64,000 bases of DNA from Pseudomonadota bacterium (GTDB taxonomy: Bacteria > Pseudomonadota > Gammaproteobacteria > Burkholderiales > Thiobacillaceae), in contig JAURYL010000035.1 in NCBI GenBank assembly GCA_030653935.1, positions 1 through 64,000 of the forward strand, read 5' to 3'. The position numbers and the translations under genes were made by a program. How positions within the stretch are numbered: the stretch's first letter is position 1; each line of letters opens with the position of its first letter. The notes beneath the pieces were generated by a model that had not been told where the DNA came from, did no database searches, and saw nothing but the letters and a program-made list of their open reading frames with translations. Shown piece after piece: positions 11,516-20,262 of the stretch.

Positions 11516-12925
11516 TCAGTCCAGATCGACGCTCTGCCCGGCCAGTGGCGCTTGCGTTTTCCAGCCGAGTTGTTCGTGAATCAGGGCGGCGAAGCCGAGC
11601 GCGGTTTCCGCCTCGCCGTGCATCACGAAAGTCTGTTTCGGTGGCGCGCGGAAATGGCCGAGCCAGTTCAGCAATGCATCGCGGTCGGCGTGGGCGGAGA
11701 GACCGCCGAGGGTGACCAGGTGGGCCTTGACCGCGACATCGGCGCCCAACATGCGGATTCGTGTGGCGCCGTCCACCAGCCGGCGGCCCAGGGTGCCGGC
11801 GGCCTGGAAGCCAGTGATGAGGAGGGTGGCGTTGTTACGCGGCAGGTTGGCGCGCAAGTGGTACTTGATGCGCCCGGCGTCGCACATACCGCTGGCGGAA
11901 ATGATGACCGCGCCACCGACAATGCGGTCGAGCGCTTTCGATTCCTCCGCGTCCTCGACGAAATCCAGCTTCTCAAACAGATCCCTGCCGCCGTGTTTTC
12001 CCATCAATTCATGGGTTTCCTCGTCCAGCAGCGCCATGTGCTGGTAGGTAACTTCAGTGGCGGCGGTTGCCATCGGTGAATCGACGAACACGGTGAGCTT
12101 GGGGATGCGTCCCTGCCGGGTGAGGTCGGCCAGCAGGTAAAGCATGTCCTGGGTGCGGCCGACGGCGAAGGCGGGGACGATGAGATTGCCGCCCCGCTTG
12201 AACAGGGTGTCGTTGACCACCTGCACCAGTTCGTCCTCGGTCTCTGCCATGCTTTTGTGCAGACGGTTGCCGTAGGTCGATTCGACAAACAGGTAATCGG
12301 CGTCGCTGATCGGCGTCGGGTCACGCACCAGTGGCCGCGCCGGCTGTCCCAGGTCGCCGGAGAACACCAGCTTGCGCCGCCGCGCGCCCTCACCCACCCA
12401 GACTTCGACGATGGCCGAACCGAGAATATGGCCGGCGTCACGGAAGACGCAGTGCACCACCGGGTGTGGGTTGATTTCCTGGTCGTAGCCCACCGCTTTC
12501 AGGCTTTTCAGGCTGGTGCGCGCCTGCTCCACGGTATAGAGCGGCGCGATGTCGTGGCGCGGCGCTTTCTTCCGGGATTTGAAACGCCGGTAGTTCGCGC
12601 TTTCCGCTTCCCTTTCCTGGATATGCCCGGCGTCCGGCAACATCACCGCCAGCAGGTCGCAGGTGGCGCGGGTGGTGTAAATACTGCCTTTGAAACCCAG
12701 CGCCACCAGTCGCGGCAGCAGGCCGGAATGGTCGATGTGGGCATGGGTGAGCAACACGAAATCAATCGTGCCGGGGTCGAAACCGAAGGCCTGGCGGTTC
12801 TTCTCGCGCGCCTCGCGGCCGCCCTGGAACATGCCGCAATCCACGAGAAAGCGCGCACCCTCGGCTTCCACCAGGTAGCAGGAGCCAGTGACTTCGCGCG
12901 CGGCGCCGAAAAAAGTGAGTTTCAT
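11516..12925 (-). CDS. MBL-fold / beta-CASP RNA-processing exonuclease
   Basis: A 469-residue protein. The track start at 13060 runs back into a repeat; the ATG at 12925 follows TGGAGGG at good spacing and gives MKLTFFGAAREVTGSCYLVE, the usual N-terminus. The metallo-beta-lactamase core carries THAHIDHSG and DAGHILGSA; the beta-CASP part has ESTYGN, VPAFAVGRTQDMLYLL, SASGMCDAGRIKYHL and GFQAAGTLGRRL; the RMMBL tail has LSAHADRD and MHGE. These are the two-zinc and RNA-channel motifs of the CPSF73/RNase J-like YSH1 family, so a ribonuclease role is well founded. It is a single-gene unit between two repeat clusters. Confidence 0.9.
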   Translation of the reverse strand: MKLTFFGAAREVTGSCYLVEAEGARFLVDCGMFQGGREAREKNRQAFGFDPGTIDFVLLTHAHIDHSGLLPRLVALGFKGSIYTTRATCDLLAVMLPDAGHIQEREAESANYRRFKSRKKAPRHDIAPLYTVEQARTSLKSLKAVGYDQEINPHPVVHCVFRDAGHILGSAIVEVWVGEGARRRKLVFSGDLGQPARPLVRDPTPISDADYLFVESTYGNRLHKSMAETEDELVQVVNDTLFKRGGNLIVPAFAVGRTQDMLYLLADLTRQGRIPKLTVFVDSPMATAATEVTYQHMALLDEETHELMGKHGGRDLFEKLDFVEDAEESKALDRIVGGAVIISASGMCDAGRIKYHLRANLPRNNATLLITGFQAAGTLGRRLVDGATRIRMLGADVAVKAHLVTLGGLSAHADRDALLNWLGHFRAPPKQTFVMHGEAETALGFAALIHEQLGWKTQAPLAGQSVDLD

Positions 12926-12957
12926 CGCGTCAGCCCTCCATTTAATACGGTACGAAG

Positions 12958-13165
12958 CCGGACGTAGGATGTGGTGAGCGCAGCGAACCGCATCAACTAC
13001 GGGGCGGATCGAAAAACCCGTCATTCCCGCGAAGGCGGGAATCCAGTGTGTTGATTTCACTGGGTTCCCGCCTTCGCGGGAACGACGAATCAGGGGTTTT
13101 TCGAGGTGCCCTACGGTCGTGTTGCATGGTGCGGTTCGCTGTGCTCACCACACCCTACGAACTAC
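12958..13165. repeat. Composite cluster of two repeat families
   Basis: ACGTAGGATGTGGTGAGCGCAGCGAACCGCATCAA (from ~12960) and its inverse GGTGCGGTTCGCTGTGCTCACCACACCCTACG (to ~13160) flank an inverted copy of the CGTTCCCGCGAAGGCGGGAAC unit (13010-13101). The outer sequence also occurs at ~6147, ~11466 and ~34875. This is a nested array with no gene in it. Confidence 0.75.
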
Positions 13166-13178
13166 GGCACGATACGAA

Positions 13179-13787
13179 TTATCGGGCCCCCGCCACCGCG
13201 CCGCTCAGCACGGAGGCCGCCGTGACCCCGGCTGCGAGCACCTTGGGGTCGCCGAGGGTGATCAGCGCTTCCGCGAATTTGGGTTGGGTCATCGCGGCCA
13301 GCATGCGCGACAGGATATCCACGCTCTTGGGGTCGGCCAGCGTCGCCGCCAGCTTGATGAAGGCATCCACCGTACGTGGGTCGGCCGCGACCGAGGCCAG
13401 CTTGACCATGCCCTCGATCACCGGGGGATTGGCCAGCAGCGGCGCCAACCGCATGATGCCGTCCAGTGCTTGCGGGTTCGCCAGCCCCGACAACAGCGCC
13501 ATACGCGGATCGACCGCCGCCGGCTGCTGCGCTGGCTGGGACAGGAGTTGCGGCAACAGTTGCTGCAACTGTTGTGGTAGTTGCAGCGGCAGTTGCTGTG
13601 GCATCTGCTGTGGTGCCTGTTGCGGCATCTGCTGTGGCAATTGTTGCTGCATCTGTTGCTGCATCTGCTGCTGTAGGAACCAGCCGAGGGGCATCTGCGC
13701 CTGCTGGGCCGCCCAGTAGGGCGTATCGGCCAGCACCGGCGTGCTTGCCAGGGCCAGGGACAACAACAGGGTCTTGATCGAACGCAT
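13179..13787 (-). CDS. Exported Gln-rich, helical-repeat protein of unknown function
   Basis: A 202-residue protein. The ATG at 13787, with AGGAG seven bases upstream, is preferred over the adjoining GTG. Signal peptide (MRSIKTLLLSLALASTPVLAD), then a low-complexity segment rich in QQQM/QQLPQQ (residues ~35-80), then about five imperfect ~18-residue units of the type PxxxDxxxKLAxxLADP (LANPQALDGIMRLAPLLANP, ADPRTVDAFIKLAATLADP, ADPKSVDILSRML...). The units should form short amphipathic helices. I do not recognise a named family; a periplasmic or surface scaffold is possible but unproven. Confidence 0.65.
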   Translation of the reverse strand: MRSIKTLLLSLALASTPVLADTPYWAAQQAQMPLGWFLQQQMQQQMQQQLPQQMPQQAPQQMPQQLPLQLPQQLQQLLPQLLSQPAQQPAAVDPRMALLSGLANPQALDGIMRLAPLLANPPVIEGMVKLASVAADPRTVDAFIKLAATLADPKSVDILSRMLAAMTQPKFAEALITLGDPKVLAAGVTAASVLSGAVAGAR

Positions 13788-13820
13788 CACGGCACTCCTG
13801 AAAAATGGCTGACTACTGCG

Positions 13821-13880
13821 TGTAGCGCCAGCGTCTCGCCGGCGTCTGTTAATAACGCCAGCGAGACGCCGACGCTACAT
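13821..13880. repeat. Hairpin repeat TGTAGCGCCAGCGTCTCGCCGGCGTC
   Basis: TGTAGCGCCAGCGTCTCGCCGGCGTC faces GCCAGCGAGACGCCGACGCTACA across a TGTTAATAA centre. It is a relative of the GTAGCGCCGGC repeats at 1135, 16375 and 31546. It lies between the slipin gene and the Gln-rich protein gene. Confidence 0.75.
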
Positions 13881-13910
13881 GGGGCGAAGCCTATCCCTTC
13901 CCCGGCCGAA

Positions 13911-14675
13911 TCAGTTCGCCGCGCCGGTTTTTTTCTCTCGCGTCAGCAGTTCCATGAAGTTGCCCGGCATCGGGAAGACGATGGTGTTGGTCTTGTCGCC
14001 GGCGATACCAGCGAGGGTCTGCAAATAGCGCAACTGCATGGCCTCGGGCTGCTTCGCGAGGATTTCCGCCGCCGCCAACAGCTTCTCGGATGCCTGCAAT
14101 TCACCTTCGGCGTGGATGATCTTGGCGCGCCGCTCACGTTCCGCCTCGGCCTGCTTGGCGATGGCGCGCACCATGGATTCGTCGATATCCACATGCTTGA
14201 TCTCGACGTTGGAGACCTTGATGCCCCAGGCGTCGGTCTGTGCGTCCAGCGCCAGCTGAATGTCCTGGTTGAGCGTTTCCCGCTCGGCCAGCATCTGGTC
14301 CAGCTCGTGCTTGCCCAGCACCGCGCGCAGCGTGGTTTGCGCGAGCTGGCTGGTGGCGTTCATGAAATCCTCCACCTGCAATATGGACTTGGCCGGATCG
14401 ACGACGCGGAAATACACCACGGCGTTGACTTTCACCGAGACGTTGTCGCGCGAGATCACGTCCTGGCTGGGCACATCGAACACCACGGTACGCAGATCCA
14501 CCCGCACCATCTGCTGGATGCCGGGGATAACCAGCACCAGACCCGGCCCCTTCACTTTCCAGAAGCGGCCGAGCATGAACACCACGCCGCGTTCGTATTC
14601 GCGCAGGATGCGGAAACTGGACGCCAGCAGCGCCAACAACAACAAGGGGGCGGTCAGCCAGCCGAGGTCAAACAT
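13911..14675 (-). CDS. Slipin / SPFH (stomatin-like) membrane protein
   Basis: 254 residues: an N-terminal membrane anchor (~8-24), then an SPFH/band-7 domain ([46 protein letters not shown]) and a charged coiled coil ([20 protein letters not shown]). AAGGAG sits seven bases before the ATG, inside the end of the NfeD gene, with which it overlaps by 8 bases. Slipin/NfeD pairs form membrane-microdomain complexes in which the NfeD protease cleaves the slipin tail; the coupled order here fits that known partnership. Confidence 0.92.
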   Translation of the reverse strand: MFDLGWLTAPLLLLALLASSFRILREYERGVVFMLGRFWKVKGPGLVLVIPGIQQMVRVDLRTVVFDVPSQDVISRDNVSVKVNAVVYFRVVDPAKSILQVEDFMNATSQLAQTTLRAVLGKHELDQMLAERETLNQDIQLALDAQTDAWGIKVSNVEIKHVDIDESMVRAIAKQAEAERERRAKIIHAEGELQASEKLLAAAEILAKQPEAMQLRYLQTLAGIAGDKTNTIVFPMPGNFMELLTREKKTGAAN

Positions 14676-16077
14676 GGTCGTTCTCCTTGGTAGTGTGAAC
14701 GTCGCGTAGCGACGCTTGCCGCTCCCCTCTCCCGCGAGCGGGAGAGGGGTTGGGGGTGAGGGGTGTAATCGGTTCCACTTCCAGGGTCAGGCCCCGCCGC
14801 CCGGTGACCCGCAGGCGGGCGCCGCGCATCAGAGGTTGACGGGCGTGAACCCGCCACAGTTCCCCATGCACCCGCGCCCAGCCTTCGCCGTCAATGGCTT
14901 CCTCGGCCACCCCTTCCATGCCCGGCAATTCCTCGCCGCCGGTGAGCACCGGGCGTTGCCGCGCGCGCAGCGCCATGCCGGCGACGGCGAAGCTGAACAG
15001 GGCGGAGGTGACGGCCAGCGGCACGATCAGCGCCCAGGAAATGCCGTAGCCGGGCAGATCGGTGTCGATCAACATCACCGAACCGAGGACGAAGGCGATG
15101 ATGCCGCCCAGACCCAGTGCGCCGAAGCTGGGCAGGAAGGCCTCGGACAGCATGAAACCGATGCCGAGCGCGATGAGCGCCAGCCCGACGTAGTTGACCG
15201 GCATCAGTTGCAACGCGAACAGCGCGAGCAACAGGCAGATGCCGCCGACCACGCCGGGAAACACCATGCCGGGATTGGAAAATTCGTAGATCAGCCCGTA
15301 GATGCCCAGGAGCATCAGGATGTAGGCGATGCTCGGGTCACCGATCACCGACAGCAGCCGGCTGCGCCAGTCCGGCTCGGCGCGGGTAAGGGCCAGTCCG
15401 GTGGTATCGAGGGTGATTTCACCCGCCGCCAGTTTCACCTTGCGGCCATGCAGTTGCTTCAGCAGATCGGCCAGGTCGGTGGCCACCACATCCACCACCT
15501 TCGCCTTCAACGCCGCCTCGGCGGAAAGGCTGGCCGCCTCGCGTACCGCCCGCTCCGCCCAGTCGGCGTTGCGCCCGCGCAGCTCGGCCAGACCGCGGAT
15601 ATAGGCGGCGGCGTCGTTGACCGCTTTCCGCGTCTTCGCGTCTCCGGATGGCGCGGCCTTTTCCGCCTTATCTTTTTTTTCGGCGGGTTGTTCAGCCCCC
15701 GGAGTGGGCGCCAGTTCCACCGGCGTTGCCGCGCCCAGATTGGTGGCCGGGGCCATGGCGGCGATATGGCTGGCGTAGAGGATGTAGGTACCGGCACTGG
15801 CCGCGCGCGCGCCCTGGGGCGAGACATAGGTGGCCACCGGCACCGGGGAAGCGAGGATGGCCTGGATGATGTCGCGCATCGAGGTATCGAGGCCGCCCGG
15901 CGTGTCCATCTCGATCACCACCAGACTGGCGGACGCTTCCGCCGCCTTGGCGAGGCCGCGCACCAGATAGTCGGCGCTGGCCGGCGCGATGGCGCCTTTC
16001 ACGCTGAGCACATGCACGCCCTCCCCCCATGCCGGCGCGGCAAAAAGCAGGAGCAGAAACAAGGCCAATCGCATCAT
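14668..16077 (-). CDS. NfeD-family membrane-bound serine protease (ClpP-class)
   Basis: 469 residues. Signal peptide, then a ClpP/SppA-like protease domain ([13 protein letters not shown] at ~60; catalytic Ser region [14 protein letters not shown] at ~105-115; helix around [16 protein letters not shown] supplying the family Lys partner region), about four membrane helices (~245-385) and a C-terminal OB-fold NfeD domain. This is the long NfeD1b type that works with slipins, matching its coupled neighbour. The last ~20 residues ([14 protein letters not shown]...) are encoded by an intergenic-type palindromic repeat that has invaded the gene end. Confidence 0.9.
   Translation of the reverse strand: MMRLALFLLLLFAAPAWGEGVHVLSVKGAIAPASADYLVRGLAKAAEASASLVVIEMDTPGGLDTSMRDIIQAILASPVPVATYVSPQGARAASAGTYILYASHIAAMAPATNLGAATPVELAPTPGAEQPAEKKDKAEKAAPSGDAKTRKAVNDAAAYIRGLAELRGRNADWAERAVREAASLSAEAALKAKVVDVVATDLADLLKQLHGRKVKLAAGEITLDTTGLALTRAEPDWRSRLLSVIGDPSIAYILMLLGIYGLIYEFSNPGMVFPGVVGGICLLLALFALQLMPVNYVGLALIALGIGFMLSEAFLPSFGALGLGGIIAFVLGSVMLIDTDLPGYGISWALIVPLAVTSALFSFAVAGMALRARQRPVLTGGEELPGMEGVAEEAIDGEGWARVHGELWRVHARQPLMRGARLRVTGRRGLTLEVEPITPLTPNPSPARGRGERQASLRDVHTTKENDHV
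14724..14749. repeat. CCCCTCTCCCGC palindrome inside the nfeD 3' end
   Basis: A perfect palindrome CCCCTCTCCCGC-GA-GCGGGAGAGGGG, followed by TTGGGGGTGAGGGG. This repeat is common between genes in many proteobacteria, but here it lies within the open frame and encodes [10 protein letters not shown] near the C-terminus. Confidence 0.85.
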
Positions 16078-16202
16078 GCTGAAATGCCCTCAAGACAGAG
16101 ACGCCGTCATGGGAATCGCGCGTGAACGGCACGACTTCTGTATAGCCCGGAGCGGCAGTGAGTGTGGGAGAGTCGGAGAGCGCCCCGAGTTCCGGCGAAA
16201 AA

Positions 16203-16517
16203 GGCTGTTTTCGCATTAGCTGGTGGTATGCGAGAAAGCTGATAGGAAGGCGGCCCCCCTTTCCAAAAGGGGGGGAACCTCTCATGCCGTCGTCATCAGC
16301 ATTAGCGAAAAGAGCGGAGTAATCGGCCCGCCGGCGCAAATCGTCCCGAAGAAACATGGCCGATGCGCCGCGTGTAGCGCCGGCTTCCAGCCGGCGTCTT
16401 TACAGTAACGGCAGCCGACAGTATTAAAAAGACGCCGGCTGGAAGCCGGCGCTACATGTGCGCGAAACCTTCATTTCGAATCAATAGGTTGCAATGTGTT
16501 TCTTGAGCGCCAAAAAA
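16203..16517. repeat. ~315-bp dispersed repeat, copy 2
   Basis: This copy matches 962-1277 in the same order and orientation: the CCCCCCTTT..AAAAGGGGGGG hairpin, AGCGAAAAGAGCGGAGTAATCGG, the GTAGCGCCGGCTTCCAGCCGGCGTC / GACGCCGGCTGGAAGCCGGCGCTAC palindrome (~16374-16455) and CATTTCGAATCAATAGGTTGCAATGTGTTTCTTG. It separates nfeD from soxXA; no gene is seen in the interval. Confidence 0.75.
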
Positions 16518-16540
16518 AACGCCGGCAGGGATGCCGGCGT
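16511..16540 (-). terminator. Rho-independent terminator of the SoxXA gene
   Basis: On the minus strand, an ACGCCGGCA-TCCC-TGCCGGCGT stem is followed directly by TTTTTTTT. It lies about 50 bases downstream of the soxXA stop. Confidence 0.8.
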
Positions 16541-16589
16541 TACAACGCTGTGCCTATGGCGGGCCAGGCCGCCATCGGGAAAAGCACGC

Positions 16590-17870
16590 TTAGTGGCGGA
16601 TGCCGGGCGCGCTGATCTTGCTGCCTTTGTTGATGTTCATCAGCGTCAGCTCGATGTCGCCATACTCGGCGGCTTCGGGCGGCAGCTCATTGGCGCGCAC
16701 GGCAACGTTGCACCACTGGAAGCGCTTGCGCAGATCCCAGATTTCGCTACGGCTGGTGCGCCACAGCGGGAAGTGGGCAACCTGGCCCTTGTGCTCGCCC
16801 AACCACTGACCACGAATCCACTTGTTGGCGCCGCGATCAGGTGAATGGCAATCCAGGCAGGCGAAGTTGAGCTGGCCGGACTTGCGTTCGAGCAGTTCGG
16901 TGCCGCGAGCAATGGCCGCTTTGGCTTCTTTCGACTTAACGTTGACATTGATCGGCGTGCCGTTGGCCAGGTAACGCAGGTAGATGCCCATGTCGATGTT
17001 TTCCTTGCTCTGCATCAGCCATTCGTCACCGGTGGTGGCGCGGGCGTGGCGAGTCACGAATTCCTCGATGCCCATGATCTTCTTCAGGCGGGGCTCATAT
17101 TTGGGCATGGACGCGGCCCAGGTCTTGTATTCCTTCTTCGCGTCCTTGTGGCAGGAAGCGCAGGACTTGCCGCTCGGGCCGGCTTTATCCCAGGCCGCCT
17201 GGGCGCTTTCCACCGAGGCCATCGCGTTGTTGACGAAGGGATCGAGGTTATCGCGATCTTCCACCGGCATCGGCCGCGAAGCGGGGTTTTCCAGGGCATC
17301 CTTCATGCGCGGGGATTCGCCGTTCAAGGTCTTCAGGAAAGCCACCATGTCCTTGATTTCCTGGACGGTGAAGACTTTATGAGTGCCCCAGGGCGGCATC
17401 ACGGAGGCCGGATTCACGCTACGCGCGTCGTAGATGTAATTGAAGATCCACTGGTCGTCGCGTCCCCACTGCGAGTAGGTGGACAGATCGGGGCCGACGG
17501 CGCCGGGCATGGACGGCGTGGTCGGACCCATGATGTGACAGGCCACGCAACTGCCGCCGCGGCCGCGATCATAGGCCAGCTTCTCACCGTTCTTCACGTC
17601 GCCGACGATGGGGCCGTCGAGCTTGGGCGGCGGCGCATAGGCGGGCGAGGCGACATTGTTCAAGGTATTGAATTCCTTCCAGTCGACCTGGGTCCAGTCG
17701 CCGTAGCGCACCCAGGGGGTGGCCGACACGGGCTGGGTCAGATCCAGCGGCACGGGCTTGGCCTTGTGGGATTTCGCCTCGGCGAACAAGGGAACGACGA
17801 GCAGCGAGGCAAAGCTCGCCAGGGCTACGGCGCGCACAAAAGCGGGACGCCTGGACTGAATTATTTCCAT
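16590..17870 (-). CDS. soxXA: Fused SoxX-SoxA triheme cytochrome c
   Basis: A 426-residue exported protein. The ATG at 17870 is used because GAGGAG lies seven bases upstream and a signal peptide follows; the track start at 17954 is too early. Residues ~85-185 form a SoxX-like monoheme domain (CVACH at 108-112, axial Met in VMPPWG). Residues ~205-426 form a SoxA-like domain (CASCH at 237-241, CLDCH at 338-342, and RFQWC with Cys387, the SoxA active-site/heme-ligand Cys). SoxXA attaches thiosulfate to the SoxY carrier in the periplasm; it is usually two separate subunits. No soxYZ or soxB is nearby. A clear terminator follows. Confidence 0.88.
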   Translation of the reverse strand: MEIIQSRRPAFVRAVALASFASLLVVPLFAEAKSHKAKPVPLDLTQPVSATPWVRYGDWTQVDWKEFNTLNNVASPAYAPPPKLDGPIVGDVKNGEKLAYDRGRGGSCVACHIMGPTTPSMPGAVGPDLSTYSQWGRDDQWIFNYIYDARSVNPASVMPPWGTHKVFTVQEIKDMVAFLKTLNGESPRMKDALENPASRPMPVEDRDNLDPFVNNAMASVESAQAAWDKAGPSGKSCASCHKDAKKEYKTWAASMPKYEPRLKKIMGIEEFVTRHARATTGDEWLMQSKENIDMGIYLRYLANGTPINVNVKSKEAKAAIARGTELLERKSGQLNFACLDCHSPDRGANKWIRGQWLGEHKGQVAHFPLWRTSRSEIWDLRKRFQWCNVAVRANELPPEAAEYGDIELTLMNINKGSKISAPGIRH

Positions 17871-18139
17871 CTTTGATCTCCTCAATATCGCGAACATGAA
17901 TTCGTGCCTCATCCCGAAAAGATCGGGATATAGGTCGAGCCTCCATTCAAACAATAATCGTTAAATTTCAGAAGGTAGGTTTTAACTATTGCCGACATGC
18001 ATTCGACCCAGTCCGGACATTTATCGAGCCTTCGCCGGCCCCTTTTCCGCACCCGTGGCGTCTCCAAAACCTGCCTCATCCACCTACTACAGTAATTTCA
18101 CAGGGGCAGGTGTCTCACAGGATATTGGCACGGGGGGGA

Positions 18140-18730
18140 TCAAGCCAGGCGATTCCATTCATAGAGTCCGAGGCCCACGATGAGCAAAGCGACGGTCGCC
18201 CAGCCGATGCGGTCTATGGTGCGATGCAGCGCCTGCTCCATGCGCTCGCCCCCCCAGGCCATGAGGCCCGCGACCATGAAGAAGCGCATGCCGCGACCGA
18301 TGATCGAGGCCACGGTAAAGGGCAGCAGCGCCATCGATAACGCCCCGGCGGCGATGGTGAACACCTTGTAGGGGATCGGCGAGAAACCAGCGATAAAGAT
18401 CGCCCAGAAACCCCATTCACCGAACCAGGCGACCGCCTTCTGATAGGTCGGCCAGTAGTGTGATTCGCGCAACCAGGGCTCGATGGCGTCGAAGGCGAAG
18501 TAGCCGATGGCGTAGCCGAGCAAACCGCCGGCGACCGAGGCCAGCGTCGTGATCAGGGCGAAGCGCAAGGCCAGCCGTGGATTGGCCAGGCTCATCGGCG
18601 CCAGCATCACATCCGGCGGAATCGGAAAAAAGGATGACTCGGCGAAACTCAGGCCGCCCAGGTACCAGGGGGCGTGACGGTGGCGCGACCAGTGCATGGC
18701 GCGACTGTAGAGGGACGAAAATAGCTTCAT
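18140..18730 (-). CDS. DedA / YqaA-family membrane protein
   Basis: 196 residues with about four membrane segments. Diagnostic stretches are FAESSFFPIPPDVMLAPM, a Gly-rich ASVAGGLLGYAIGYF helix, and FIAGFSPIPYKVFTIAAGA, the paired F(P/S)xPP..G motifs of the SNARE-associated/DedA (VTT) fold. Such proteins are implicated in lipid carrier flipping and envelope stability. The start is three bases after the stop of the TerB/DUF697 gene, so the two are likely cotranscribed. Confidence 0.85.
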   Translation of the reverse strand: MKLFSSLYSRAMHWSRHRHAPWYLGGLSFAESSFFPIPPDVMLAPMSLANPRLALRFALITTLASVAGGLLGYAIGYFAFDAIEPWLRESHYWPTYQKAVAWFGEWGFWAIFIAGFSPIPYKVFTIAAGALSMALLPFTVASIIGRGMRFFMVAGLMAWGGERMEQALHRTIDRIGWATVALLIVGLGLYEWNRLA

Positions 18731-18733
18731 GGA

Positions 18734-19711
18734 TCAGCCTCCGCGCACCATGGACATGATGCTGCCCATATCGAGGGTCGAAGCCCGTTGCTGGATCTGC
18801 GGTAAATATTGCGACTGCATTTGTTTGGCCGGCCCCAGGAGGTTCTGGAAGGTGTCGCGCAGCAGCGCCGTGCTCATCACCCGTCCGCCCGCGTAATAGC
18901 GTTTGGCCACCTGCCCGAGCGCGTAGGTGGTGGCGAAGGAGAAAGCCATGCCGGTAGCGGCGCCGCCAATATTGCCGAAGGTCTTGCCGGCGGCCTTGCC
19001 AAGCAGGCCGCCGAGCAGCTTGCGGCCGAATTGTTCGAGGTACTGCGAGGTGAGGCCGACCCCGGCGGCGGCGATGAATTCCTTGATGTGACCCTGGTCG
19101 AGGCTGACGCCGTGAGCGCGGCCGATGCTGTGGACCATCTTGATCTGGAGCGGAATGATGGCCATCGACGCCCAGGATTGCGGCAGCAGTTCCAGGGCGC
19201 CATTGAGCAGGGCGTAATTGAGGATGGATTGGTCCAGCGCCGCGTCTGAGACATTCGCCTGCGCCGCCACCACCGGGCCGGGCGCGGGGGTGGGCGGGGC
19301 GGTGGGCACTGCGGCGGGCGCGGCCACCTCGGCCAGCTCGACGATGGCGTCGGCTTCCGCCTCGAAGGCGGCGGTCTGGCCGGCTTCGAGCTTGAGCAGG
19401 GCCTTCAGATTCGTCAGGAAGCGTTGTTCCGCTTCGCTCTGGCGGCCATCGGCGTCGCACACGCAAACCGCCATTTCATAAGCCAACTGCCGTTCACCGG
19501 AGTCGTCCAGGGTCGCCGCCACGCTTTCCAGACTCACCCGCTTGAGCAGCACATCCTGATAGAGACGGGCGAGGTCGGGGGCGCCAGCGTCACCGGCAAG
19601 CGATTCGGCGATGCGGCGAATTTCCTCGCGCTCGCGGTCGTGCTTGGCGCCATCGGCAAACGCCGCGTAGAGGGCGATGGCGAGGATGGCGCGTTGCTGC
19701 TCGGGATTCAT
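18734..19711 (-). CDS. TerB-like / DUF697 (YcjF-like) protein
   Basis: 325 residues. The N-terminal half resembles a TerB helical bundle (AIALYAAFADGAKHDREREEI and CDADGRQSEAEQRFL, acidic repeats seen in tellurite-resistance-type domains). A Pro/Ala linker (~140-165) leads to a DUF697/YcjF-type helical region (LNGALELLPQSWASMAIIPLQIKMVHSIGR, then Gly-rich helices KLLGGLLGKAAGKTFGNIGG). The same two modules occur together in other proteobacteria; the function is unknown, with membrane association likely. It leads the DedA-like gene. Confidence 0.75.
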   Translation of the reverse strand: MNPEQQRAILAIALYAAFADGAKHDREREEIRRIAESLAGDAGAPDLARLYQDVLLKRVSLESVAATLDDSGERQLAYEMAVCVCDADGRQSEAEQRFLTNLKALLKLEAGQTAAFEAEADAIVELAEVAAPAAVPTAPPTPAPGPVVAAQANVSDAALDQSILNYALLNGALELLPQSWASMAIIPLQIKMVHSIGRAHGVSLDQGHIKEFIAAAGVGLTSQYLEQFGRKLLGGLLGKAAGKTFGNIGGAATGMAFSFATTYALGQVAKRYYAGGRVMSTALLRDTFQNLLGPAKQMQSQYLPQIQQRASTLDMGSIMSMVRGG

Positions 19712-19828
19712 GTCGGAAATTCCTTACGGTTGTTGGGATCAGGGGTTGCAATCATCGCAGCGACCGGGATCGGCCACGGCATTAACTATTTCGCGTGTCT
19801 CGCGGCAAGCGCATCCGAGGCAGCCCTA

Positions 19829-19991
19829 GCAGCCTGTCGGACTTTGGAATCGCCGGCCGCGAAACCACCGCGACGGCCCATTTTTCACCGGATTCTTGCC
19901 CCATAGTTCGACTATGCGGCGGCAAATCCGGCAAAAACTGCGCTCGTCGGGGCGGCTTCTCGCTATCGACGACCAAAGTCCGACAGCCTGC
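19829..19991. mobile_element. MITE-like repeat, copy 1 (163 bp)
   Basis: Ends GCAGCCTGTCGGACTTTGG and CCAAAGTCCGACAGCCTGC are near-perfect inverted repeats. The internal sequence (CGCGACGGCCCATTTTTCACCG, CCATAG..CTATG, CGGCAAAAACTG, CTCGTCGGGG, CGCTATCGACGA) is shared with 21475-21636. The flanks read CCTA and TAGG, compatible with a TA target duplication. It carries no gene of its own but overlaps the 3' end of a small minus-strand ORF. Confidence 0.75.
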
Positions 19992-20262
19992 TAGGCTTCG
20001 GCGCGCGTCTCGCGGGTGGGCGCGCCACGCAGGATAGACCGGGCAGGCGTTCCACACACCAAAAGACTGGCGTCCCACAATCCGGGCACAGCGAGCGCAA
20101 CTTATCGCGAAGATCTTCAGCCGCCAGAACGATCCACCAGGCCGCTTCGCTCGGCGCGGCGGCGGGCTTGAACACCGGGCTCGTGACATGAGGATCGGCG
20201 GCATGATCGAGCGTTCGAGGAGGGGCTTGTTCCAGGTAGTCCGCCGCATGGCGCGCGTTCAC
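19963..20262 (-). CDS. Small protein coupled to the Ca/Na antiporter gene, C-terminus altered by a MITE
   Basis: A 99-residue frame starting with GTG that overlaps the antiporter stop codon as GTGA, so reinitiation is likely. It contains SEAAWWIVLAAEDLRDKLRSL and CPDCGTPVFWC, a zinc-ribbon-like Cys pair. The final residues (SRLSDFGRR) are read from the inverted end of the MITE copy 1, meaning the original stop has been displaced. I do not recognise a family. The coding call rests on the overlap, the Cys motif and composition. Confidence 0.45.
   Translation of the reverse strand: MNARHAADYLEQAPPRTLDHAADPHVTSPVFKPAAAPSEAAWWIVLAAEDLRDKLRSLCPDCGTPVFWCVERLPGLSCVARPPARRAPKPSRLSDFGRR

Noticed and set aside
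12926-13060. N-terminal extension of the beta-CASP RNase ORF
   Set aside because: These codons come from the palindromic repeat cluster; a good ribosome-binding site marks the ATG at 12925.
13560-13680. Short direct repeats (CTGTTGC/TGCTGC) resembling a CRISPR or microsatellite
   Set aside because: They are codon repeats encoding the Gln/Leu/Met tract of the minus-strand protein, with no spacers.
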